This document shows positions 17,721-28,261 of a stretch of 64,000 nt of DNA, one piece after another. Position 1 is the first letter of the stretch. Every line of letters starts with the position of its first letter. A program made the position numbers and the translations under genes. The notes beneath the pieces are model-generated. The model was not told where the DNA came from, ran no database searches, and saw only the letters and a program-made list of their open reading frames with translations. The stretch covers positions 2,016,501-2,080,500 of the forward strand of contig NZ_CP029773.1 in the NCBI RefSeq assembly GCF_003205835.1. The letters run 5' to 3'. The DNA comes from Stenotrophomonas maltophilia (GTDB lineage: Bacteria > Pseudomonadota > Gammaproteobacteria > Xanthomonadales > Xanthomonadaceae).

Positions 17721-17749
17721 ATCCTTCCCCTTTACTGGATACCCAACCC

Positions 17750-19036
17750 ATGCAATTTGTTTCGACCCGCGGCCAGTCTCCGGCCGTTGGCCTCAGCGCG
17801 GCGATCGCCGCCGGATTGGCGCCCGATGGCGGACTGTATGTCCCCGCGCTTCTGCCGGCCGTCCGCGAACTGCAGGCCGGGCCGACCCTGGCCGATACCG
17901 CCGCCGATCTGCTGGCACCGTTCTTTGCTGGCGACGCACTTGAGACCGCGCTTCCGGCGATCTGCCGCGAAGCGTTCGACTTCCCGGTGCCGCTGCGTGC
18001 GCTCGGCGATGGCGACCACGTGCTGGAGCTGTTCCATGGGCCGACGGCGGCGTTCAAGGACGTCGGCGCGCGCTTCCTGGCCGGTACGCTTTCGCGGCTG
18101 CAGGCCGGCAAGGGCCGTGATCTGACGATCGTGGTCGCCACGTCCGGCGATACCGGTGCCGCCGTTGCGGCGGCCTTCCATCGCCAGCCGGGCGTGCGCG
18201 TGGTGGTGCTGTATCCGGATGGCCGCGTATCTCCGCGCCAGGCGCACCAGCTCGGTTGTTTCGGCGACAACATCCAGGCGCTGCGTGTGGCGGGCGCATT
18301 CGACGATTGCCAGGCGATGGTCAAGCAGGCGCTGGCTGACCGCGAACTGCAGGCGCACGTGCCGTTGAGCTCGGCCAACAGCATCAGCCTGGGCCGGCTG
18401 CTGCCGCAGATGAGCTACTACGCGCATGCAGCGTTGACCCACTACGCCGCGCATCGTCGCCGGCTCAATTTGGTGGTGCCGACCGGCAACCTGGGCAATG
18501 CGATGGCGGCGGTGCTGGCGCGCGCGCTGGGCGTGCCGATCGGGCAGGTCGTGCTGGCCACCAATGCCAATGCCGTGCTGCCGGCGTACTTCAATGGCGG
18601 CGACTACCAGCCGCAGGGCAGTGTGGCCACGGTGGCCAATGCAATGGACGTGGGTGCGCCGAGCAACTTCGAGCGACTGCGCTGGCTCTACCACGGCGAC
18701 GATGCGGAACTGCGTGCTGCCTTCCGCGCGTTCGCAGTGGATGACGTGACCATCCGCGCGACGATTGCGGCAGCGTATGCCAGCCGCGGCGAGCTGTTCT
18801 GCCCGCACACGGCGACGGCGGTGAAGGTGCTGCAGGACCTGCGTGCGCGCGGTGCCAAGGGCGACTGGGCAGTGGTGGCCACGGCGCACCCGGCCAAGTT
18901 CGAGGCCGTGGTCGAGCCGCTGATCGGCGAAACGGTGGCGGTGCCGCCTGCGCTGGATGCGTTGCTGCAGCGACCGGCGCACGCCGAACCGCTCGCGGCT
19001 GACTATGCCGCGCTGCGCGACGTGCTGCTGCGCTGA
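17750..19036 (+). CDS. thrC: Threonine synthase
   Basis: A 428-residue PLP enzyme making threonine from O-phosphohomoserine. The start at ATG 17750 gives the usual N-terminus MQFVSTRGQ. A GTG at 17714 would overlap thrB by seven bases and add 12 residues, so it remains an alternative. The PLP lysine lies in HGPTAAFKDVGARFLAG, and VVATSGDTGAAVAAAF and VPTGNLGNAMAAVLA form the cofactor site. It is the last gene of thrLABC, followed by an inverted pair of SMAG repeats before a convergent gene. Confidence 0.97.
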   Translation: MQFVSTRGQSPAVGLSAAIAAGLAPDGGLYVPALLPAVRELQAGPTLADTAADLLAPFFAGDALETALPAICREAFDFPVPLRALGDGDHVLELFHGPTAAFKDVGARFLAGTLSRLQAGKGRDLTIVVATSGDTGAAVAAAFHRQPGVRVVVLYPDGRVSPRQAHQLGCFGDNIQALRVAGAFDDCQAMVKQALADRELQAHVPLSSANSISLGRLLPQMSYYAHAALTHYAAHRRRLNLVVPTGNLGNAMAAVLARALGVPIGQVVLATNANAVLPAYFNGGDYQPQGSVATVANAMDVGAPSNFERLRWLYHGDDAELRAAFRAFAVDDVTIRATIAAAYASRGELFCPHTATAVKVLQDLRARGAKGDWAVVATAHPAKFEAVVEPLIGETVAVPPALDALLQRPAHAEPLAADYAALRDVLLR

Positions 19037-19050
19037 TCGGAGAGGGACGT

Positions 19051-19120
19051 GGTTGCCGGCCAGCGGCCGGCACTACCAGGGAATTGCATTCGGGTAGTGC
19101 CGGCCGCTGGCCGGCAACCC
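19051..19120. repeat. Inverted pair of SMAG palindromes between convergent genes
   Basis: Copies at 19051-19077 (ends CTACC) and 19092-19120 (starts GGGTAG), each with arms GCCGGCC/GGCCGGC. They face each other and could fold singly or as one long stem. They lie 14 bp after thrC and before the FNR-type gene 3' end, a place where they could protect both mRNA ends. Confidence 0.88.
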
Positions 19121-19137
19121 CACGGACCGCGATGCGG

Positions 19138-19890
19138 TCAGATCAATCCTTCACCGGCCAATGTGCGCAGCCCGTCCTCGTCGAGGATCTCCACCACGTT
19201 CAGGTGGGGCAGGGCGATCAGCCCCTGCTGGCGCAGCTTAGTGAAGGTGCGGCTGACCGTTTCCATGGTCAGGCCCAGATGGTCGGCGATATCGCCGCGG
19301 CCCATCGGCAGCGATACGCGCAGGCCGTCGCCACCCAGCTTGGCCTCGCGCGCGGCCAGGCGCAGCAGGAAATCGGCCAGCTTCTCGGCCGGCTGCAGGC
19401 GCGCCAGTGCCAGCGCGGCATCCTGTGCGGCATCCAGCTCCTGGCAGGCACGTTGCAGCAGCTTGCGCTCCAGGTGCGGGAAACGGCTGCGCAGGGCCTT
19501 CATCTGTGGCAGCGCGACGCGGCAGACGCGGCTGTCGGCGATGGCCTCGATGTCGTAGCGATGGTGGTCGCTGCCGCTCAGGCCCAGGTAGTCGCCGGGC
19601 AGCACGAAGCCGTTGATCTGGCGGCGGCCGTCGGCCAGGGTGCGCACCAGGCGCAGTGCGCCGCCGGTCAATGTATAGACATGGTCGCGCTCTTCACCGG
19701 TGCGGGCCAGCGTGCTGCCCATGCTGACCTGCTGCGAGACGGTGACCTGCTCCAGCGCCTGCACTTCATCGGGCGACAGCGCCGAGCACACCGCAAGGTG
19801 GCGAACCGAGCAGTGCAGGCAGTCCAGCGTGGTGCAGGACGGCGAGGCGGGATCGTTGGTGGCGGGCGGAGCGCCGGAAGGCCGTGACAT
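19138..19890 (-). CDS. fnr: FNR-type oxygen-responsive regulator (Crp/Fnr family)
   Basis: A 250-residue Crp/Fnr regulator. The N-terminus has Cys19, Cys24, Cys27 and Cys35, and another Cys follows in DSRVCRVAL, enough to hold a [4Fe-4S] cluster. The spacing C-x2-C-x7-C ([12 protein letters not shown]) resembles the alphaproteobacterial FnrL/FnrN type rather than the E. coli C-x2-C-x5-C. The cAMP-type beta roll follows, then the DNA-binding helix [20 protein letters not shown], whose E-x2-S-R matches FNR specificity (TTGAT half-sites). It sits alone between thrC and hisS. Control of anaerobic genes is inferred from the family. Confidence 0.88.
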   Translation of the reverse strand: MSRPSGAPPATNDPASPSCTTLDCLHCSVRHLAVCSALSPDEVQALEQVTVSQQVSMGSTLARTGEERDHVYTLTGGALRLVRTLADGRRQINGFVLPGDYLGLSGSDHHRYDIEAIADSRVCRVALPQMKALRSRFPHLERKLLQRACQELDAAQDAALALARLQPAEKLADFLLRLAAREAKLGGDGLRVSLPMGRGDIADHLGLTMETVSRTFTKLRQQGLIALPHLNVVEILDEDGLRTLAGEGLI

Positions 19891-20019
19891 GTTGCGGGGG
19901 GGGCGTATCGCGGGCGGGGAGGGCCTTATGATACTTCAAGCGGCCGTTCGACCCTGCCCGTGGCGGGGGCGCTAGAATGTCGCCCCCTCCCACGTCCCGT
20001 TCCAGCAGGAGTTCCGCCC

Positions 20020-21441
20020 GTGATCAAGCCCCGTACCCCGCCCGGCACCCTTGAACTGCTGCCGCGCGAGCAGATTGCGTTCCAGCGCATGCTGGACGTC
20101 ATCCGCCGCAACTACGAGCGCTTCGGGTTCCTGCCGGTGGAGACGCCGGTGTTCGAGCTGTCCGACGTGCTGCTGACCAAGTCCGGTGGCGAGACTGAGC
20201 GCCAGGTGTACTTCGTGCAGTCCACCGGCGCGCTGGCCAACGCGGCCGAATCGGGTGACCGCTCGCTGCCGGAAATGGCGCTGCGCTTCGACCTGACCGT
20301 GCCGCTGGCACGCTACGTGGCCGAGCACGAACACGAACTGACCTTCCCGTTCCGCCGCTACCAGATGCAGCGCGTCTACCGCGGCGAGCGCGCCCAGCGC
20401 GGTCGTTTCCGCGAGTTCTACCAGTGCGACATCGATGTGATCGGCAAGGACAGCCTGAGCGTGCGGTACGACGCCGAGGTGCTGGCGGTCATCCATGCGG
20501 TGTTCTCGGAACTGCGCATCGGTGATTTCAGCATCCAGCTGAACAACCGCAAGCTGATGCGCGGCTTCTTCGAGAGCCTGGGCGTGGCCGAGGGCGAACG
20601 CCAGCTGGCCGTACTGCGCGAAGTGGACAAGCTGGACAAGCGCGGTGCCGATTACGTGCGCGAGACGCTGGTGGGCGAGGGCTTCAACATCCCGGCCGAG
20701 CAGGTCGGGAAGATCCTGGCGTTCGTGGCCGTGCGTTCGCAGGGCCACGACGACGCGCTCATGCAGCTGGCCCAACTTGAAAAGCTTGCACTGAACAGCT
20801 CATTGGTCGAAGAGGGTGGAGTCTCCACTTTGGCCCAAGGTGTCGCCGAACTGCGCGAAGTGCTGCAGCTGGTGCAGGCGCTGGGCGTGCCGGAAACCGC
20901 GTACTGCCTGAACTTCTCCATTGCCCGCGGCCTGGACTACTACACCGGCACCGTCTACGAGACCACGCTGACCGACCACCCGCAGATCGGCTCGATCTGC
21001 TCGGGCGGCCGTTACGAAGACCTGGCCAGCCACTACAGCAAGTCGAAGCTGCCGGGTGTGGGTATCTCCATCGGCCTGTCGCGCCTGTTCTGGCAGCTGC
21101 GCGAGGCCGGCCTGATCGACGGCATCGAAGCCAGCAGCGTGCAGGCGCTGGTGGCGCTGATGGACGAGCAGGGCATGCCGCAGTCGCTGGACATTGCCCG
21201 CCGCCTGCGTGCCGGTGGCATCAACACCGAAGTGCAGATGGAGCCGAAGAAGATCGGCAAGCAATTCCAGTACGCGGCCAAGGCTGGCATCCGCTTCGTG
21301 GTGCTGGCGGGTGAGGATGAACTGGCGCGCGGCGTGGTGGCAGTGAAGGACCTGCTGCGCGAACAGCAGTTCGAAGTGTCGCGCGACGAACTGGCCAGCA
21401 CCCTGCTGGTGGAGCTGGAGCAGTCGAAGGCGATGGTGTGA
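20020..21441 (+). CDS. hisS: Histidyl-tRNA synthetase
   Basis: A 473-residue class II synthetase charging tRNA-His. The GTG at 20020 is chosen because AGGAG lies nine bases upstream and the protein then begins [15 protein letters not shown] as HisRS proteins do. Motif 2 is [19 protein letters not shown], the histidine-binding loop is [13 protein letters not shown] and motif 3 is [18 protein letters not shown]-terminal anticodon-binding domain follows. Its stop overlaps a small lipoprotein gene. Although near his biosynthesis, it is separated by a terminator and a structured repeat. Confidence 0.96.
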   Translation: MIKPRTPPGTLELLPREQIAFQRMLDVIRRNYERFGFLPVETPVFELSDVLLTKSGGETERQVYFVQSTGALANAAESGDRSLPEMALRFDLTVPLARYVAEHEHELTFPFRRYQMQRVYRGERAQRGRFREFYQCDIDVIGKDSLSVRYDAEVLAVIHAVFSELRIGDFSIQLNNRKLMRGFFESLGVAEGERQLAVLREVDKLDKRGADYVRETLVGEGFNIPAEQVGKILAFVAVRSQGHDDALMQLAQLEKLALNSSLVEEGGVSTLAQGVAELREVLQLVQALGVPETAYCLNFSIARGLDYYTGTVYETTLTDHPQIGSICSGGRYEDLASHYSKSKLPGVGISIGLSRLFWQLREAGLIDGIEASSVQALVALMDEQGMPQSLDIARRLRAGGINTEVQMEPKKIGKQFQYAAKAGIRFVVLAGEDELARGVVAVKDLLREQQFEVSRDELASTLLVELEQSKAMV

Positions 21442-21734
21442 AGCCTGCCGCCGCAGGAGTGCTGAGCGTGCTCCTGCTGGCGGGCTGCCAGAGCGATCCG
21501 TCGCTGCACAGCACGCGGATCGGGCCGGCGCAGTACCGGCTGGCGGTTGATCGCTGCCATGCGATCGACCGCGCACAGCTGGAGGACGATCTGCAGGCCC
21601 TGGCCTCGCGGACGTGCCGGGCGGGAGCGGGGGCGTTGCAGAACATCCAGTCCCTGCCGAGCCGGCAGGGCAGCCTGTTCGGTGAATGCCTGCGGCGCGG
21701 GGCGCTGCAGGCCGAGGTGCACTGTCTGCCCTGA
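21438..21734 (+). CDS. Small lipoprotein of unknown function
   Basis: A 98-residue protein from a GTG at 21438 that overlaps the hisS stop, so it is probably coupled to hisS translation. The N-terminus is a lipoprotein signal ([13 protein letters not shown]) with the lipidated Cys at residue 17. The mature part has further cysteines (DRCHAID, SRTCRAG, GECLRRG, VHCLP) that could form disulfides in the periplasm. I do not recognise a family. A strong intrinsic terminator follows 25 bp downstream. Confidence 0.65.
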   Translation: MKPAAAGVLSVLLLAGCQSDPSLHSTRIGPAQYRLAVDRCHAIDRAQLEDDLQALASRTCRAGAGALQNIQSLPSRQGSLFGECLRRGALQAEVHCLP

Positions 21735-21759
21735 GTCGGGCCAGGTTGTTGATTTGAAA

Positions 21760-21797
21760 GCAGAACGCCCACCCTTTGGTGGGCGTTCTGCGTTTCT
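21760..21797 (+). terminator. Intrinsic terminator after hisS-lipoprotein unit
   Basis: A perfect 14-bp stem pairs 21760-21773 (GCAGAACGCCCACC) with 21778-21791 around a four-base loop, followed by GTTTCT. An A-rich stretch precedes it. Confidence 0.85.
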
Positions 21798-21808
21798 GGA
21801 CGAAGCGC

Positions 21809-21831
21809 AGTCGAGCATGGCTCGACTCTAC
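21809..21831. repeat. SMAG palindrome
   Basis: AGTCGAGC-ATG-GCTCGACT followed by CTAC, the inverse of GTAG. It lies between the terminator and the start of the larger structured repeat. Confidence 0.82.
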
Positions 21832-21882
21832 AAAAGCCGTTCTCGATCACTTTCCCAGCGAGATCCAGCAGATCGCGACCAA

Positions 21883-22136
21883 CTGTCGAAGGCGGGGTGG
21901 GTCCGGTTGAGGGGGCGTGAGCCGCATGGGCCCGAGGCATGCCTCGGGCGGGTTGGGCAGGACGCCCAACCCCGGCCTTGCCGTGTGCGCAGGATTGCGC
22001 ACACGAGCAAGCGGCGACCAAGCCCCCACGGATGGGTTTACGGCGTCCCCTGCCACCGGACCCTCCCCGCCAACGCTCAGGAAATCAGCATTTGCTTTTG
22101 CTCTGGCTCTTGGCGGGTGCAGGGCAGCAGCCCTGC
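21883..22136 (+). repeat. Large structured intergenic repeat, copy 1 (alpha type)
   Basis: The element begins CTGTCGAAGG. Terminal inverted repeats at 21891-21909 and 22054-22071 share the arm GGGTCCGG/CCGGACCC. Inside are three perfect hairpins: 21931-21948 (CCCGAGGCATGCCTCGGG), 21950-21972 (GGGTTGGGC/GCCCAACCC) and 21983-22004 (GTGTGCGC/GCGCACAC). The tail reads GGGTTTACGGCGTCCCC, followed by a GCTTTT-type hexamer tract and a closing hairpin GCAGGGC-AGCA-GCCCTGC (22119-22136). It fills nearly all of the 470-bp gap between the lipoprotein and the TrpR-family gene. Four related copies occur in this window. Confidence 0.82.
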
Positions 22137-22155
22137 CGTCCCCTCAATCCTCGAT

Positions 22156-22204
22156 TTGACGCACTGCGCAAGAATGCGCTAATGTACTAACGCGCTATTA
22201 CATT
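22156..22204 (+). promoter_or_regulatory. Putative his regulator promoter and 24-bp operator
   Basis: A -35-like TTGACG lies at 22156-22161. A 24-bp imperfect palindrome at 22181-22204 has outer arms AATGTA/TACATT and an inner CTAacgcgcTAT core, with 20 of 24 positions symmetric. It covers the -10 region and touches the start of the TrpR-family gene, so a repressor bound here would block transcription of that gene and the his operon behind it. Confidence 0.65.
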
Positions 22205-22205
22205 G

Positions 22206-22532
22206 ATGCATGGAAACCACCCCGTGAAAGCCCGCCCCGAGATTGCCGCCAAAGACCCGAAGGCCGACCTGGAAGCCCTGGCCCAAGCCTTTGCCGCCCT
22301 GCGCGAGCCGGAACAGGTCGAGGCCTTCCTGCGTGACCTGTGCACCCCGGCCGAGCTGGAAGCCATGGCCGACCGCTGGAAAGTGGTGCCGCTGCTGCAG
22401 CAGGGCGTGCCGTACCGCGAGATCCACGAGCGCACCGGCGTCAGCGTGACCACCACCGGACGGGTGGCACGCACGCTCGAGCATGGCCATCGAGGCTATG
22501 CCGCCGCCATCGACCGCCTTGTCTCGCGCTGA
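22206..22532 (+). CDS. TrpR-family (YerC/YecD-type) regulator, probable his repressor
   Basis: A protein of about 108 residues in the TrpR/YerC fold. The core is [30 protein letters not shown] followed by the helix-turn-helix [30 protein letters not shown] 22206 is used here; GTG 22224 has a better ribosome-binding site (GGAAA) and is a real alternative. It stands 34 bp before hisG in the same direction, downstream of a long palindrome. TrpR-type regulators upstream of his operons are known in Xanthomonadales. A role as histidine-responsive autorepressor is inferred. Confidence 0.83.
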   Translation: MHGNHPVKARPEIAAKDPKADLEALAQAFAALREPEQVEAFLRDLCTPAELEAMADRWKVVPLLQQGVPYREIHERTGVSVTTTGRVARTLEHGHRGYAAAIDRLVSR

Positions 22533-22566
22533 TCCGCGCCCCGTTCCGAACTTCGAGACCTCCCCC

Positions 22567-23478
22567 ATGAGTGCAACCCAGGCAGCACCGGCACGCGACC
22601 GGCTGCGCATTGCCATCCAGAAGAGTGGCCGGCTGGCCGAGCCTGCCCGCAACCTGCTCAGCGCCTGCGGCCTGAGCTGGCGCGAGAGCCGAGACAAGCT
22701 GTTCTGCTACGGCGAATCGCTGCCGGTGGACTTGCTGCTGGTGCGCGACGACGACATCCCCGGCCTGATCGCCGACGGCGTCTGCGACCTCGGCATCGTC
22801 GGCCGCAACGAGCTGGACGAACAGGCCGCGGCACGCCGTCAGATCGGCCTGCCGGACGCCTATCAGGCGCTGCGCGGGTTGGGCTTCGGCCAGTGCCGGT
22901 TGATGCTGGCGGTGCCCGAGGAATGGCAGTGGCAGGGTCCGGCGCAGCTGGCCGGCACCCGCATCGCCACCAGCTACCCGGCCATCCTCAAGCAGTGGCT
23001 GGCCGAGCAGGGCGTGGACGCACAGGTGGTCGAGCTGTCCGGTTCGGTGGAAATCGCCCCGCGTCTGGGCACCGCCGACCTGATCTGCGATCTGGTCTCC
23101 AGCGGCGCCACCCTGCGCGCGAATCAGCTGACCCCGGTGCACAATCTGCTCGACAGCGAGGCAGTGCTGGCCGGCGCGGTGCGCGTCCCAGATGATGCGC
23201 GTGCATCGCTGCGCACGATGCTGCTGCGCCGCCTCGACGGCGTGGTGCAGCGCCAGGATCGCAAGCTGCTGATGTTCCGTGCCAGCGAGGATCGCGTCGA
23301 CGCGCTGGCGCAGCTGCTGGCCGATGCCGAGCCGCTGGTGCGGTTGCCGGCCGATGGCGGCGCGCTGCGCCTGCAGACCATGTGCCCCGGCCCGCTGAGC
23401 TGGCAGCGCATGGAGGAACTCGAGCGCGCGGGTGCGCAGGGCCTGATGGTACTGAGCGTGGAGCGATCGCTGGCATGA
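22567..23478 (+). CDS. hisG: ATP phosphoribosyltransferase, long form
   Basis: The first and committed step of histidine synthesis, joining PRPP and ATP. It has 303 residues, so it is the long HisG form with a C-terminal regulatory domain, and no HisZ partner is needed. Sequence signs include [20 protein letters not shown], the [24 protein letters not shown] segment and the PRPP loop [33 protein letters not shown] 22567 gives the expected start. Its stop overlaps hisD (ATGA). Confidence 0.97.
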   Translation: MSATQAAPARDRLRIAIQKSGRLAEPARNLLSACGLSWRESRDKLFCYGESLPVDLLLVRDDDIPGLIADGVCDLGIVGRNELDEQAAARRQIGLPDAYQALRGLGFGQCRLMLAVPEEWQWQGPAQLAGTRIATSYPAILKQWLAEQGVDAQVVELSGSVEIAPRLGTADLICDLVSSGATLRANQLTPVHNLLDSEAVLAGAVRVPDDARASLRTMLLRRLDGVVQRQDRKLLMFRASEDRVDALAQLLADAEPLVRLPADGGALRLQTMCPGPLSWQRMEELERAGAQGLMVLSVERSLA

Positions 23479-24770
23479 ACCGTCTGATCTGGTCCCGACT
23501 TGATGAGGCCGCGCGCAGCGCGGCATTGACCCGCCCGGTGCAGACCGTGGCGCAGCAGACCCGCGATGCCGTGGCCGCGCTGATCGCACAGGTGCGCGCA
23601 CAGGGCGACGACGCGCTGCGTGCGATCACCGCGCGCTTCGATGGTGTCGAGTTGCCAGCCTTTGAAGTGAGCGAAGCCGAGTTCGCTGCGGCCGAAGCCG
23701 CCGTCCCGGCCGAACTGCGCCAGGCCATGGTGGAAGCCGCCGAACGCATCGCCCGTTTCCACGCCGCCGGCATGGGTACGGGGTATGCGGTGGAAACCGC
23801 ACCGGGCGTGGTCTGCGAACGCATGCTGCGCCCGATCGGCCGGGTGGGTCTGTATGTGCCGGCGGGCAGCGCGCCGCTGCCGTCCACCGCGTTGATGCTG
23901 GGCGTTCCGGCGCAGCTGGCCGGCTGCCCCCAAGTGGTGCTGTGCACGCCGCCGCGCGCCGACGGCAGTGCCGATCCTGCGGTGCTGGTGGCCGCGCGGC
24001 TGACCGGCGTGCAGCGCGTGTTCAAGCTGGGCGGCGCCCAGGCGATCGCCGCGATGGCCTATGGCACGGCCAGCATCCCGGCCTGTGACAAGCTGTTCGG
24101 TCCCGGCAACAGCTTCGTCACCGAAGCCAAGCAGCAGGTCGCACAGGATGGCGCCGCCGCCATCGACATGCCGGCTGGCCCATCGGAAGTACTGGTGATC
24201 GCCGATGCCGGCGCCAATCCGGCGTTCGTTGCCGCCGACCTGCTGTCGCAGGCCGAGCACGGTCCGGATTCGCAGGTGCTGTTGTTGACCGACGATGCCG
24301 TGATGCTGGCGGCGGTCGAAGCCGAGGTGGAGCGCCAGGTGGCCCTGCTGCCGCGCCAGCAGATCGCGCGCCAGGCGCTGTCGGCGTCGCGTCTGATCCA
24401 GGTCGATTCGCTGGCCGAGGCGTTCGCGATCAGCAACCGCTACGCGCCCGAGCACCTGATCCTGGCCCTGCGCGATCCGCGCGCGTGGCTGGGAGAGGTG
24501 CAGGCAGCCGGCTCGGTGTTCCTCGGCGACTACACGCCCGAGGCACTGGGTGACTATTGCAGCGGCACCAACCACGTGCTGCCCACCGCCGGTGCCGCAC
24601 GTGCCTACAGCGGTGTCAGCGTGGCCAGCTTCCAGAACCTGATCAGCGTGCAGAGCGCCAGCGCCGCCGGCCTGGCAGCAATCGGCGGCTGCGCACGCAT
24701 CATCGCCAGCGCCGAAGGCCTGGATGCGCACGAGCGTGCAGTGGCTCTGCGCATGGAGGCAGCGGCATGA
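23475..24770 (+). CDS. hisD: Histidinol dehydrogenase
   Basis: A 431-residue zinc enzyme oxidising histidinol to histidine, the final two steps of the pathway. It contains [69 protein letters not shown] and the catalytic [10 protein letters not shown]. The start at 23475 overlaps the hisG stop by four bases, and the stop overlaps hisC. The downstream [20 protein letters not shown] segment is also typical. Confidence 0.97.
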   Translation: MNRLIWSRLDEAARSAALTRPVQTVAQQTRDAVAALIAQVRAQGDDALRAITARFDGVELPAFEVSEAEFAAAEAAVPAELRQAMVEAAERIARFHAAGMGTGYAVETAPGVVCERMLRPIGRVGLYVPAGSAPLPSTALMLGVPAQLAGCPQVVLCTPPRADGSADPAVLVAARLTGVQRVFKLGGAQAIAAMAYGTASIPACDKLFGPGNSFVTEAKQQVAQDGAAAIDMPAGPSEVLVIADAGANPAFVAADLLSQAEHGPDSQVLLLTDDAVMLAAVEAEVERQVALLPRQQIARQALSASRLIQVDSLAEAFAISNRYAPEHLILALRDPRAWLGEVQAAGSVFLGDYTPEALGDYCSGTNHVLPTAGAARAYSGVSVASFQNLISVQSASAAGLAAIGGCARIIASAEGLDAHERAVALRMEAAA

Positions 24771-25861
24771 ACGTGTCTATCGATGAGGTGCTGGCGCTGG
24801 TGCGCCCGGACCTGCAGGCCTTCGCTGGCTACAGTTCGGCGCGCAGTGCAGCGGTGCAGGGCGAGGTCTGGTTGAATGCCAACGAATCGGCCTGGGCGAA
24901 TCCGGCCGACAGCGCCGGCAGCAGCCGTCGCTACCCCGAGCCGCAGCCGCTGGCCCTGCGCGAGGGCCTGGCTGGGCTGTATGGAGTAACGCCGCAGCAG
25001 CTGCTGATCGGCCGCGGTAGCGACGAAGCCATTGATCTGCTGGTGCGTGCCCTGTGCGTGCCGGGCCGCGATGGCGTGCTGGTCACGCCGCCAGTGTTCG
25101 GCATGTACGCGGTCTGCGCACGCCTGCAGGGCGCCGCACTGATTGAAGTGCCGCTGGTGGATACCGAAGACGGCTTGCGTGCCGATCTGGATGCTGTGAT
25201 CGATACCGCCAAGGCGCGCAACGCCAAGCTGGTCTTCCTGTGCGCACCGTCCAACCCGGCCGGCAGTGACATCGCCCTGGACGAGATCGAGCGCGTGGTC
25301 ACTGCTCTGCGTGGGCAGGCCCTGGTGGTGGTGGACGAGGCCTATGTCGAGTATGCGCAGCGCCCGTCGGCGACCACGTTGCTGGCCGCGCACGCCAATC
25401 TGGCGGTGCTGCGCACGCTGTCGAAGGCGCATGCACTTGCGGCCGCGCGCATCGGCACCCTGATCGCCGCGCCGGAACTGATTGCCGTACTGCGCCGCTG
25501 CCAGGCGCCGTACCCGGTGCCGACCCCGTGCGCCGAGCTGGCCGTGCAGGCGCTGCAGCCGGCCGCACTGGCACGTACCGCCGAGCGCGTGGCCACGGTC
25601 ATCGCCGAGCGCGAACGCCTGTTCGCTGCGCTGCCGGGCCTGCCTGGCGTTCGTCGCGTGCACCGCTCGGCCGGCAACTACCTGCTGGTCCGCTTCGCTG
25701 ATGCGCAGGCAGCGTTCGACACCTTGCTGGATGCCGGTGTGGTGGTGCGCGACCAGCGCGCCGCGCCGCAGCTGGGTGATGCGCTGCGTATCAGCATCGG
25801 CAGCCTCGAAGAGAATGACCGCGTGCTTGCGGCCCTGTCGGCGCGGAGGGCCGCAGCATGA
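24767..25861 (+). CDS. hisC: Histidinol-phosphate aminotransferase
   Basis: A 364-residue class I/II PLP aminotransferase. ATG 24767 overlaps the hisD stop. Family marks are [10 protein letters not shown] near the start, [15 protein letters not shown], the NP-containing [23 protein letters not shown] and the PLP lysine in [14 protein letters not shown]. It converts imidazole acetol phosphate to histidinol phosphate. The stop overlaps hisB (ATGA). Confidence 0.97.
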   Translation: MNVSIDEVLALVRPDLQAFAGYSSARSAAVQGEVWLNANESAWANPADSAGSSRRYPEPQPLALREGLAGLYGVTPQQLLIGRGSDEAIDLLVRALCVPGRDGVLVTPPVFGMYAVCARLQGAALIEVPLVDTEDGLRADLDAVIDTAKARNAKLVFLCAPSNPAGSDIALDEIERVVTALRGQALVVVDEAYVEYAQRPSATTLLAAHANLAVLRTLSKAHALAAARIGTLIAAPELIAVLRRCQAPYPVPTPCAELAVQALQPAALARTAERVATVIAERERLFAALPGLPGVRRVHRSAGNYLLVRFADAQAAFDTLLDAGVVVRDQRAAPQLGDALRISIGSLEENDRVLAALSARRAAA

Positions 25862-26931
25862 CCCCGATCCTGTTCATCGACCGCGATGGCACCCTCATCG
25901 AGGAGCCGTCCGATTTCCAGATCGACGCCTACGAGAAGCTGCGCTTCGTGCCGCAGGTGATCCCAGCGCTGCTGAAGCTGCGGGATGCCGGCTACCAGTT
26001 CGTGATCGTCACCAATCAGGATGGCCTCGGCAGCGACCGCTACCCGCGCGCCAGCTTCGATGGCCCCAACGATCTGATGCTGCAGATCTTCGAGAGTCAG
26101 GGGATCACCTTCCGTGACGTGCTGATCGATTGCAGCTGGCCGCAGGACAATGCGCCAACCCGCAAGCCGGGCATCGGCCTGATGACCGCCTACCTGCAGG
26201 ACCGCAGCATCGACTGGGCGCGCTCGGGCATGGTTGGTGACCGCATCACCGACCTGCAGTTCGCCGACAACCTCAACATCCGTGGCTTCCAGCTGCGCAC
26301 CGAACAGTTCGGTGGCGAGTGGGACTGGCCGGGCATCGCCCACGCGCTGGCCGATGCGCCGCGCACCGCCGTGGTCCAGCGCAATACCAAGGAAACGAAG
26401 ATCCGTGTCGAACTGGACCTGGATCGTGCCGGCGACGCGCACATTTCCACCGGACTGCCGTTCTTCGACCACATGCTGGAACAGATCGGCAAGCACGGCG
26501 GGTTCGCGCTGGACATCCAGGCCGAGGGCGACCTGCACATCGACGAGCACCACACCATCGAGGACACCGGGCTGGCGCTGGGTCAGGCCCTGCGCGAGGC
26601 GCTGGGCGACAAGCGCGGCATCGGCCGCTACGGTTTCACCCTGCCGATGGACGAGACCCTGGCCAGTGCCGCGCTGGACTTCAGTGGCCGCCCCTATTTC
26701 GTGTTCGAGGGCGAGTTCAAGCGCGAGCGCGTGGGTGACATGCCGACCGAGCTGGTGCCGCACTTCTTCCGTTCGCTGTGCGATGCCAGCGGCCTGAACC
26801 TCAACCTGCAGGTGCGCGGCGACAACGACCACCACAAGGTCGAGGCCTGCTTCAAGGCACTGGCGCGCGCACTGCGCCCGGCATTGGCCCGCCAGGGCAC
26901 GGCACTGCCGAGTACCAAGGGGGCACTGTGA
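25858..26931 (+). CDS. hisB: Bifunctional histidinol-phosphatase / imidazoleglycerol-phosphate dehydratase
   Basis: A 357-residue fused enzyme. The N-terminal HAD phosphatase has [12 protein letters not shown] and VTNQDGLG, and a zinc-site-like region with Cys in [17 protein letters not shown]. The C-terminal dehydratase (from about residue 170) has [17 protein letters not shown] and [18 protein letters not shown] with the metal-binding histidines. The fused form is usual in gammaproteobacteria. It overlaps hisC and hisH at either end. Confidence 0.97.
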   Translation: MTPILFIDRDGTLIEEPSDFQIDAYEKLRFVPQVIPALLKLRDAGYQFVIVTNQDGLGSDRYPRASFDGPNDLMLQIFESQGITFRDVLIDCSWPQDNAPTRKPGIGLMTAYLQDRSIDWARSGMVGDRITDLQFADNLNIRGFQLRTEQFGGEWDWPGIAHALADAPRTAVVQRNTKETKIRVELDLDRAGDAHISTGLPFFDHMLEQIGKHGGFALDIQAEGDLHIDEHHTIEDTGLALGQALREALGDKRGIGRYGFTLPMDETLASAALDFSGRPYFVFEGEFKRERVGDMPTELVPHFFRSLCDASGLNLNLQVRGDNDHHKVEACFKALARALRPALARQGTALPSTKGAL

Positions 26932-27530
26932 GCGACGTTGCGCTGATCGATGCCGGCGGTGCCAACCTGGGCTCGGTGCGCTACGCATTGGAGCGCCTGG
27001 GCGCGACGGTGCGGCTGGTGCGCGATGCTGACGGTCTGGTCGGTGCGCAGCGGGTGATCCTGCCCGGTGTCGGCGCCGCCGGTCCCGGCATGCAGCGCCT
27101 GCACGCGCAGGGCATGGTGGAGCCGTTGCAACGACTGGAGGTGCCGCTGATGGGCATCTGCCTGGGCATGCAGCTGCTGTTCGAGCGCTCCGAGGAGGCC
27201 GGCGTCGAGACACTGGGCTTGATTCCAGGCGTCGTGCGCAAGCTGGTGCCGGCCTGTGGTATCCGCGTGCCGCACATGGGCTGGAACCGCCTGCTCCCGC
27301 TGCGCGAATCGCTGCTGCTGCGCGGTGTGCCGGAGCGCGCCAGCGCCTACTTCGTGCACAGCTATGCGGCGCCGCTCAATACCCACACCGTCGCTGCCTG
27401 CGACCACGGTGGCCTGTTCACTGCCGTGGTGGAGCAGGGGCGTTACTACGGCGCACAGTTCCATCCCGAGCGCTCCGGCGAGACCGGTTCGCTGATGCTG
27501 CGCAACTTCCTCGAGGGCACTGCTGCATGA
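26928..27530 (+). CDS. hisH: Imidazole glycerol phosphate synthase, glutaminase subunit
   Basis: A 200-residue class I glutamine amidotransferase that feeds ammonia to HisF. The nucleophile Cys lies in [14 protein letters not shown], with His and Glu in [12 protein letters not shown]. The N-terminus [22 protein letters not shown] is typical. It starts at a GTG (26928) overlapping the hisB stop by GTGA and ends overlapping hisA by ATGA. Confidence 0.97.
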   Translation: MSDVALIDAGGANLGSVRYALERLGATVRLVRDADGLVGAQRVILPGVGAAGPGMQRLHAQGMVEPLQRLEVPLMGICLGMQLLFERSEEAGVETLGLIPGVVRKLVPACGIRVPHMGWNRLLPLRESLLLRGVPERASAYFVHSYAAPLNTHTVAACDHGGLFTAVVEQGRYYGAQFHPERSGETGSLMLRNFLEGTAA

Positions 27531-28261
27531 GTTTCATCGTCTACCCCGCGCTGGATATCCGCGACGGCCGCGTGGTGCGGCTGCGCCAGGGTGACTACGC
27601 GCAGGAAACCTCGTATGGCGACGATCCGCTGCCGCGTGCACAGGCCTTCGCCGCGCAGGGCGCGCAGTGGATGCATCTGGTCGACCTGGACGCTGCGCGT
27701 GCCGGTGGCTACACCCTTGCGCCGCTGCTGGCGTCGATCCGTGCGCAGACGCCGCTGCAGGTGCAGACCGGCGGTGGCGTGCGCGGACGCGACGACGTGG
27801 CGCGCATCCTCGATGCCGGCGCCGGCCGCGTGGTGGTGGGTTCGCTGGCAGTACGCCGCCCCGACGAAGTGGTCGGCTGGCTGGAGGAGTTCGGCGCCGA
27901 GCGCATCACCATCGCGCTGGATGCCCGCCAGGATGCCCAGGGGCAATGGCAGCTGCCGGTACACGGCTGGACCGAGAACGCCGGGGTGACCCTGGATGAC
28001 CTGGCCCAGCGTTATGCGCGTGCCGGCATGCGCCACCTGCTGTGCACCGACATCGCCCGCGACGGCATGCTGGCCGGGCCCAACATCAGCCTCTACCAGC
28101 ACCTGTCGGCGCTGCTGCCGGGCGTGGCCGTGCAGGCTTCCGGTGGCATCCGTGACGTGGCCGATGTGGCCGAGGCGCGTGCTGCCGGCTGCGGCGGTGC
28201 CATCCTCGGCAAGGCCCTGCTGGAGCAGCGCATGGACCTCGCGGAGGCGCTGGCATGTTGA
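27527..28261 (+). CDS. hisA: Phosphoribosylformimino-5-aminoimidazole carboxamide ribotide isomerase
   Basis: A 244-residue TIM-barrel isomerase (ProFAR to PRFAR). It begins [21 protein letters not shown] with the catalytic Asp, and includes [31 protein letters not shown] and [17 protein letters not shown] with the second catalytic Asp. The start overlaps the hisH stop and the end overlaps hisF by seven bases. Confidence 0.97.
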   Translation: MSFIVYPALDIRDGRVVRLRQGDYAQETSYGDDPLPRAQAFAAQGAQWMHLVDLDAARAGGYTLAPLLASIRAQTPLQVQTGGGVRGRDDVARILDAGAGRVVVGSLAVRRPDEVVGWLEEFGAERITIALDARQDAQGQWQLPVHGWTENAGVTLDDLAQRYARAGMRHLLCTDIARDGMLAGPNISLYQHLSALLPGVAVQASGGIRDVADVAEARAAGCGGAILGKALLEQRMDLAEALAC

